Assembly: GCA_023436825.1 (NCBI GenBank)
Contig: JAEZHS010000445.1
Location: 1 to 23,990 of the forward strand
Direction: 5' to 3'
DNA length: 23,990 bases
Origin: Pseudomonadota bacterium
GTDB lineage: Bacteria; Pseudomonadota; Alphaproteobacteria; Reyranellales; Reyranellaceae
Positions within the stretch are counted from its first letter, which is position 1, and every line of letters begins with the position of its first letter. Position numbers and translations under genes: made by a program. Shown piece by piece: positions 21,472-23,990 of the stretch. The notes below the pieces were generated by a model. It saw only the letters and a list, made by a program, of their open reading frames with translations, was not told the DNA's origin and did no database searches.

Positions 21472-22722
21472 ATGAACTCCCGTTCCTACTGGACCGCCGT
21501 TTGCTGCGGTTTCCTCGTCCTCGCCGTCGGTTTGGGCGTGCGCCAGAGCTTCGGCATCTTCCTGAAGCCTGTTTCCGCCGAGTTGCATGTCGGCCGCGAG
21601 TTGTTCTCCTTCGGCACCGCGCTCTCCATGCTGCTGATGGGCGCCGCGGCCCCGCTGTCGGGCCGGCTGTGCGACCGTTTCGGCTCGGCCTGGACCATCG
21701 CAGGCGGCGGTGTGGTCTATGCGCTGGGCATGGTCGTGACCGCCGTCATGCATGACGGCTTCATGCTGGTGCTGGGCAACATCCTGGTCGGCATCGGCAT
21801 GTCGGCCGCTTCGTTCGGGCCGGTACTGGGCGTGATCCTGCGCGTGGCGCCACCGGCCAAGCAGGCATTGGCGGTCGGCATCTGCTCGGCCGGCGGCTCG
21901 TTCGGCCAGTTCTTCATCGTTCCGCTGGCGGCCGTGTTGCAGAACTATTTCGGCGACTGGCGGCCCACCATGTGGGCGCTGACGGCCATTGCCGTGGTCA
22001 TGATCTTCCTGGCGGTCGGCCTGAACGACAGCCGCGAGATCGCCGCCAACCGCGAGGCTTCCGGCGGCGGTCAGAGCGCCGGCGAGGCGCTGACCGAGGC
22101 GTTTGGCCAGAAGAGCTACGTGCTGCTGGTGATCGGCTACTTCGTCTGCGGCTTCCACGTCGCCTTCGTCGGCGGCCATGTGCCGGCTTACATCTCGGAC
22201 AAGGGCATCGGGCTGTCCCTGTTCGGCATCAAGCTCTCGCCGGCCGAGCTCGGCGGCTGGGCGATCGGCATGGTCGGCTTGTTCAACATTGCCGGCGCCA
22301 TCATCTGGAGCGCGATGGGCGCCCGCCACAAGCGCAAGAACCTTTTGGCGCTGCTCTACCTGCTGCGCGCGCTGGTCTTCCTGGGCTTCGTGCTGGCGCC
22401 ATTGTCGGCGGCTTCGGTGCTGATCTTCGCCGGTGCCCTCGGCTTCCTGTGGCTGGGCACCGTGCCGCTCACCATGTCGCTGGTCGGCTTCATCTTCGGG
22501 CCGGTGCATCTCACCATGCTGAACGGCATCGTCTTCTTCAGCCATCAGGTCGGCAGCTTCTTCGGCGGCTGGGGTGGCGGCCGGCTGTACGACCTGCAGG
22601 GCAACTACGACATGATGTGGTGGATCTCGATCGCGCTCGGCATCGTCTCGGCCCTGCTGCACTGGCCGATCGTCGAGGAGCGGCTCGCGCGGCCGACCGC
22701 GGCGGTGCCGCAGCCGGCGTGA
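21472..22722 (+). CDS. MFS transporter
   Basis: A 416-aa integral membrane protein with about twelve hydrophobic helices in two halves. The loop between helices 2 and 3 carries the MFS signature variant G-R-L-C-D-R-F-G (PLSGRLCDRFGSAWT), and the equivalent loop of the second half reads GARHKRKN. The early segment VLAVGLGVRQSFGIFLKPVSAEL is typical of the oxalate/formate-antiporter-like and monocarboxylate-type MFS groups, so a small organic acid is a reasonable guess for the substrate, not proven. The start at ATG 21472 sits directly before the first helix, with only a weak ribosome binding site. Its stop is 2 nt before a 45-codon membrane peptide gene. The AraC/dehydrogenase pair upstream may be functionally linked. 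Confidence 0.9.
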   Translation: MNSRSYWTAVCCGFLVLAVGLGVRQSFGIFLKPVSAELHVGRELFSFGTALSMLLMGAAAPLSGRLCDRFGSAWTIAGGGVVYALGMVVTAVMHDGFMLVLGNILVGIGMSAASFGPVLGVILRVAPPAKQALAVGICSAGGSFGQFFIVPLAAVLQNYFGDWRPTMWALTAIAVVMIFLAVGLNDSREIAANREASGGGQSAGEALTEAFGQKSYVLLVIGYFVCGFHVAFVGGHVPAYISDKGIGLSLFGIKLSPAELGGWAIGMVGLFNIAGAIIWSAMGARHKRKNLLALLYLLRALVFLGFVLAPLSAASVLIFAGALGFLWLGTVPLTMSLVGFIFGPVHLTMLNGIVFFSHQVGSFFGGWGGGRLYDLQGNYDMMWWISIALGIVSALLHWPIVEERLARPTAAVPQPA

Positions 22723-22724
22723 CC

Positions 22725-22862
22725 ATGACCGCAGGGTGGCGCTCCGTCGTCCTGTGGGGCGCCGCCTCCCTGCTGGTCGCCGCGGTGGCGGTGTCCTTCG
22801 TGATGTGGGGCCTGAACGGCCCGGCCTACCTGATCGACCTGATCGCGGCGTATTGCCTGTAG
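22725..22862 (+). CDS. 45-aa single-span membrane protein coupled to the MFS gene
   Basis: ATG at 22725, 2 nt after the MFS stop; stop TAG at 22860-22862. The peptide has a short positively charged start (MTAGWRS), one strongly hydrophobic helix (about residues 8-28) and a short tail ending AAYCL. The tight spacing implies translational coupling and a role next to the carrier, for example as a small accessory subunit. No family was recognised. Coding character is supported by the hydrophobic helix and correct placement, but short GC-rich frames can mimic this. Confidence 0.5.
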   Translation: MTAGWRSVVLWGAASLLVAAVAVSFVMWGLNGPAYLIDLIAAYCL

Positions 22863-22889
22863 CCGGGTTGTCGCAGCACTGTTGCCGCC

Positions 22890-22991
22890 GTGACTCCGAT
22901 GCTCGGTCTGGTACCTGCCGCGCTCGGCCTGTTCCTGTTGGCTGCCCCGGGCTTCGCCCAGAAAACTCGTGTCGCGGCGGCGGCGACTGAT
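22890..22991 (+). other. Signal-peptide-like sequence without a following gene
   Basis: From GTG 22890 (or ATG 22899) the plus strand encodes a textbook Sec leader (MLGLVPAALGLFLLAAPGFAQ), after which the frame simply runs antisense through the hydrolase gene. It may be the remnant of a deleted exported protein, or chance in GC-rich DNA. Confidence 0.25.
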
Positions 22992-23759
22992 TCAGAACGC
23001 CGGCACCGGCGCCTGGGGCACGTCCTTCCAGAAATCGGGATCGTGGCCGAAGAACAGCTTCGACCCTCCCTTCTCCAGTGCCTCGAGCCGATCGAGCGAC
23101 ACCAGCATCTGTTCGCGGTCGTAGACGAAGCGCGGCAGGCGGCGCTCGCGCAGCGTACGGCAGAAGTAGCAGGCGTCGCCGGTGATCACGACTTCGCCCT
23201 TCTCGGTACGCACTTTCAGCGACTGGTGGCCGGGCGTGTGGCCGTAGGTCGGGATGCACACCACGCTGCCGTCACCGAACAGATCGTGCTCGCCGTCGAC
23301 CTGCTTCACCGGATGGCCGTGGTCGAAGTCGGCGCGGAAGAGACCGACCTTTGCCGCCGTCTCGGGATCCTGCGCGGCCTGCCACTCGCGCTTCTGCACC
23401 ACCATGGTGGCGTTGGGCACGAGTTCGTTGCCGCCGGCGTGGTCGAAGTGAAGATGTGAATTGATGATGTAGTCGACCTTGCCGGGATCGCGGTCGATCG
23501 ATTCCAGACGAGATTTTATATCGTCGTCGGCGCCGTATTGCTCGAAGCCGAAGATGCGGGCCACGCGCTCACCCATCCGCCCCGCTGCGTCGGTGCGGCA
23601 CTGCGGATGCATGCCGGTATCGAACAGCGCGCGTCCCTTGGGATGCTCGATGAGATAGGACGGGATGGGCAGGGCCACCTGGCCGTCCTCGCCTTCGATC
23701 ATGTCCTTCAGGCGGCCGACCAGGCGGCCGCAGGTCATGGCGTACAGCTTCGCCGTCAT
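22992..23759 (-). CDS. Cytosolic metallo-beta-lactamase-fold hydrolase, N-acyl homoserine lactonase-like
   Basis: A 255-aa protein without signal peptide. The full dinuclear metal site of the AHL-lactonase (AiiA/AttM-like) branch is present: H102-x-H104-x-D106-H107 (SHLHFDHAGG), H174 (GHTPGHQ), D195 (TGD) and H239 (GHDPD). The layout IPSYLIEHPKGRALFDTGMHP before the motif is also typical. The length is close to known lactonases of about 250-260 residues. Such enzymes open the lactone ring of acyl homoserine lactones or related gamma-lactones; the substrate was not determined. Start at 23759 rests on AGAGAGGAACC just upstream; a frame extending to 23933 runs antisense to the next gene. It is a relative of the exported enzyme at 1815-2690. 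Confidence 0.88.
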   Translation of the reverse strand: MTAKLYAMTCGRLVGRLKDMIEGEDGQVALPIPSYLIEHPKGRALFDTGMHPQCRTDAAGRMGERVARIFGFEQYGADDDIKSRLESIDRDPGKVDYIINSHLHFDHAGGNELVPNATMVVQKREWQAAQDPETAAKVGLFRADFDHGHPVKQVDGEHDLFGDGSVVCIPTYGHTPGHQSLKVRTEKGEVVITGDACYFCRTLRERRLPRFVYDREQMLVSLDRLEALEKGGSKLFFGHDPDFWKDVPQAPVPAF

Positions 23760-23807
23760 CGGTTCCTCTCTTCCACATGAAAAGGCTAGCACATATGCTT
23801 CGCGCCG

Positions 23808-23990
23808 ATGCACGTCCTGATTGCCTTCTTTGTCGCCCTGCTCTGCAGTGCGGCCTTGGTGCACGCTCAATCCGCCGATCCGCCCGCGCCGCGAGTCACG
23901 CTCGACATCGCCCTGCCGCCCCCGCCTGCTCACCGGTTGTCGGGCCTCGGCCCTCCCGGCCGCCTCGGCGGCGGGGCGCCCCGGCGCCAG
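23808..23990 (+). CDS. Exported protein of unknown function, N-terminal part (runs off right edge)
   Basis: From ATG 23808 the plus strand stays open to the window end (61 codons). It begins with a clear signal peptide (MHVLIAFFVALLCSAALVHAQ) and then a Pro-rich, low-complexity segment (DPPAPRVTLDIALPPPPA). No family can be named from this fragment. It is divergent from the lactonase-like gene, with 48 bp between starts; a weak TTCCAC-N17-TATGCT pair (23771-23799) may serve as promoter. The last 25 codons are Gly/Pro/Arg-rich, so the frame is least certain there. Confidence 0.45.
   Translation, partial: MHVLIAFFVALLCSAALVHAQSADPPAPRVTLDIALPPPPAHRLSGLGPPGRLGGGAPRRQ

Noticed and set aside
20743..23259. 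838-codon open minus-strand frame
   Set aside because: Antisense to the dehydrogenase and MFS genes. The translation is Gln/His/Arg/Asp-rich low complexity with no domain.

Overview
GC-rich chromosomal DNA from an alphaproteobacterium. The gene set (Tat-type leaders, a NikR-controlled TonB receptor, GldA/F/G-type ABC genes, several xenobiotic or fatty-acid type enzymes) and the mosaic intergenic palindromes fit the Rhodospirillales/Hyphomicrobiales. Reyranella-like bacteria would be a reasonable guess, but no rRNA or marker gene is present to prove it. No tRNA, rRNA, CRISPR array, transposase or phage gene was seen.

Layout. (1) 1-2690, all minus: an exported metallo-beta-lactamase-fold (AHL-lactonase-like) hydrolase, then an ABC ATPase, a GldF-type permease and the start of a GldG-type auxiliary protein that runs off the left edge. 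(2) 2912-4491: a small BamE/SmpA-like lipoprotein (minus), a roughly 120-bp mosaic palindromic element, and an orphan Tat-exported sugar-type binding protein (plus). (3) 4506-8571, all minus: a zinc/manganese ABC importer in ATPase-permease-binding protein order (aztABC-like), followed by a membrane-anchored protein of seven NxxGxxAF-type repeats in the place where aztD sits in other operons. The permease is frameshifted, and the binding protein has Glu in place of the first metal-ligand His. (4) 8715-13704: an exported cyclase-family hydrolase (minus), divergent from a TonB-dependent receptor and an AcpA-like acid phosphatase/phospholipase C (plus). (5) 13873-16477: nikR (minus), divergent from a TonB-dependent receptor that is probably for nickel. 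A perfect NikR-type operator covers the receptor's start codon, and the receptor carries an in-frame TAG at about codon 596. (6) 16478-18940: a 514-bp non-coding stretch with a near-consensus sigma70 promoter, an SRPBCC protein, a convergent glutathione S-transferase and a divergent VOC protein. (7) 18941-23990: a repeat cluster, an AraC regulator divergent from an acyl-CoA dehydrogenase-family protein, an MFS carrier with a coupled 45-aa membrane peptide, a second lactonase-like hydrolase, and the first 61 codons of an exported protein at the right edge.

Two themes stand out. First, transition-metal uptake: a NikR/TonB nickel module and a Zn/Mn ABC module lie within 9 kb, and each carries one apparently inactivating lesion (nonsense and frameshift respectively). 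Either this locus is decaying or there are two sequencing errors; the reads would decide. Second, both outer-membrane receptors are next to a gene that may explain their use: acid phosphatase beside the first, NikR beside the second. I did not find a clearly new defence or mobile system. The most novel items are the operator-on-start-codon arrangement, the altered ligand set of the metal-binding protein, and the repeat protein in the aztD position.
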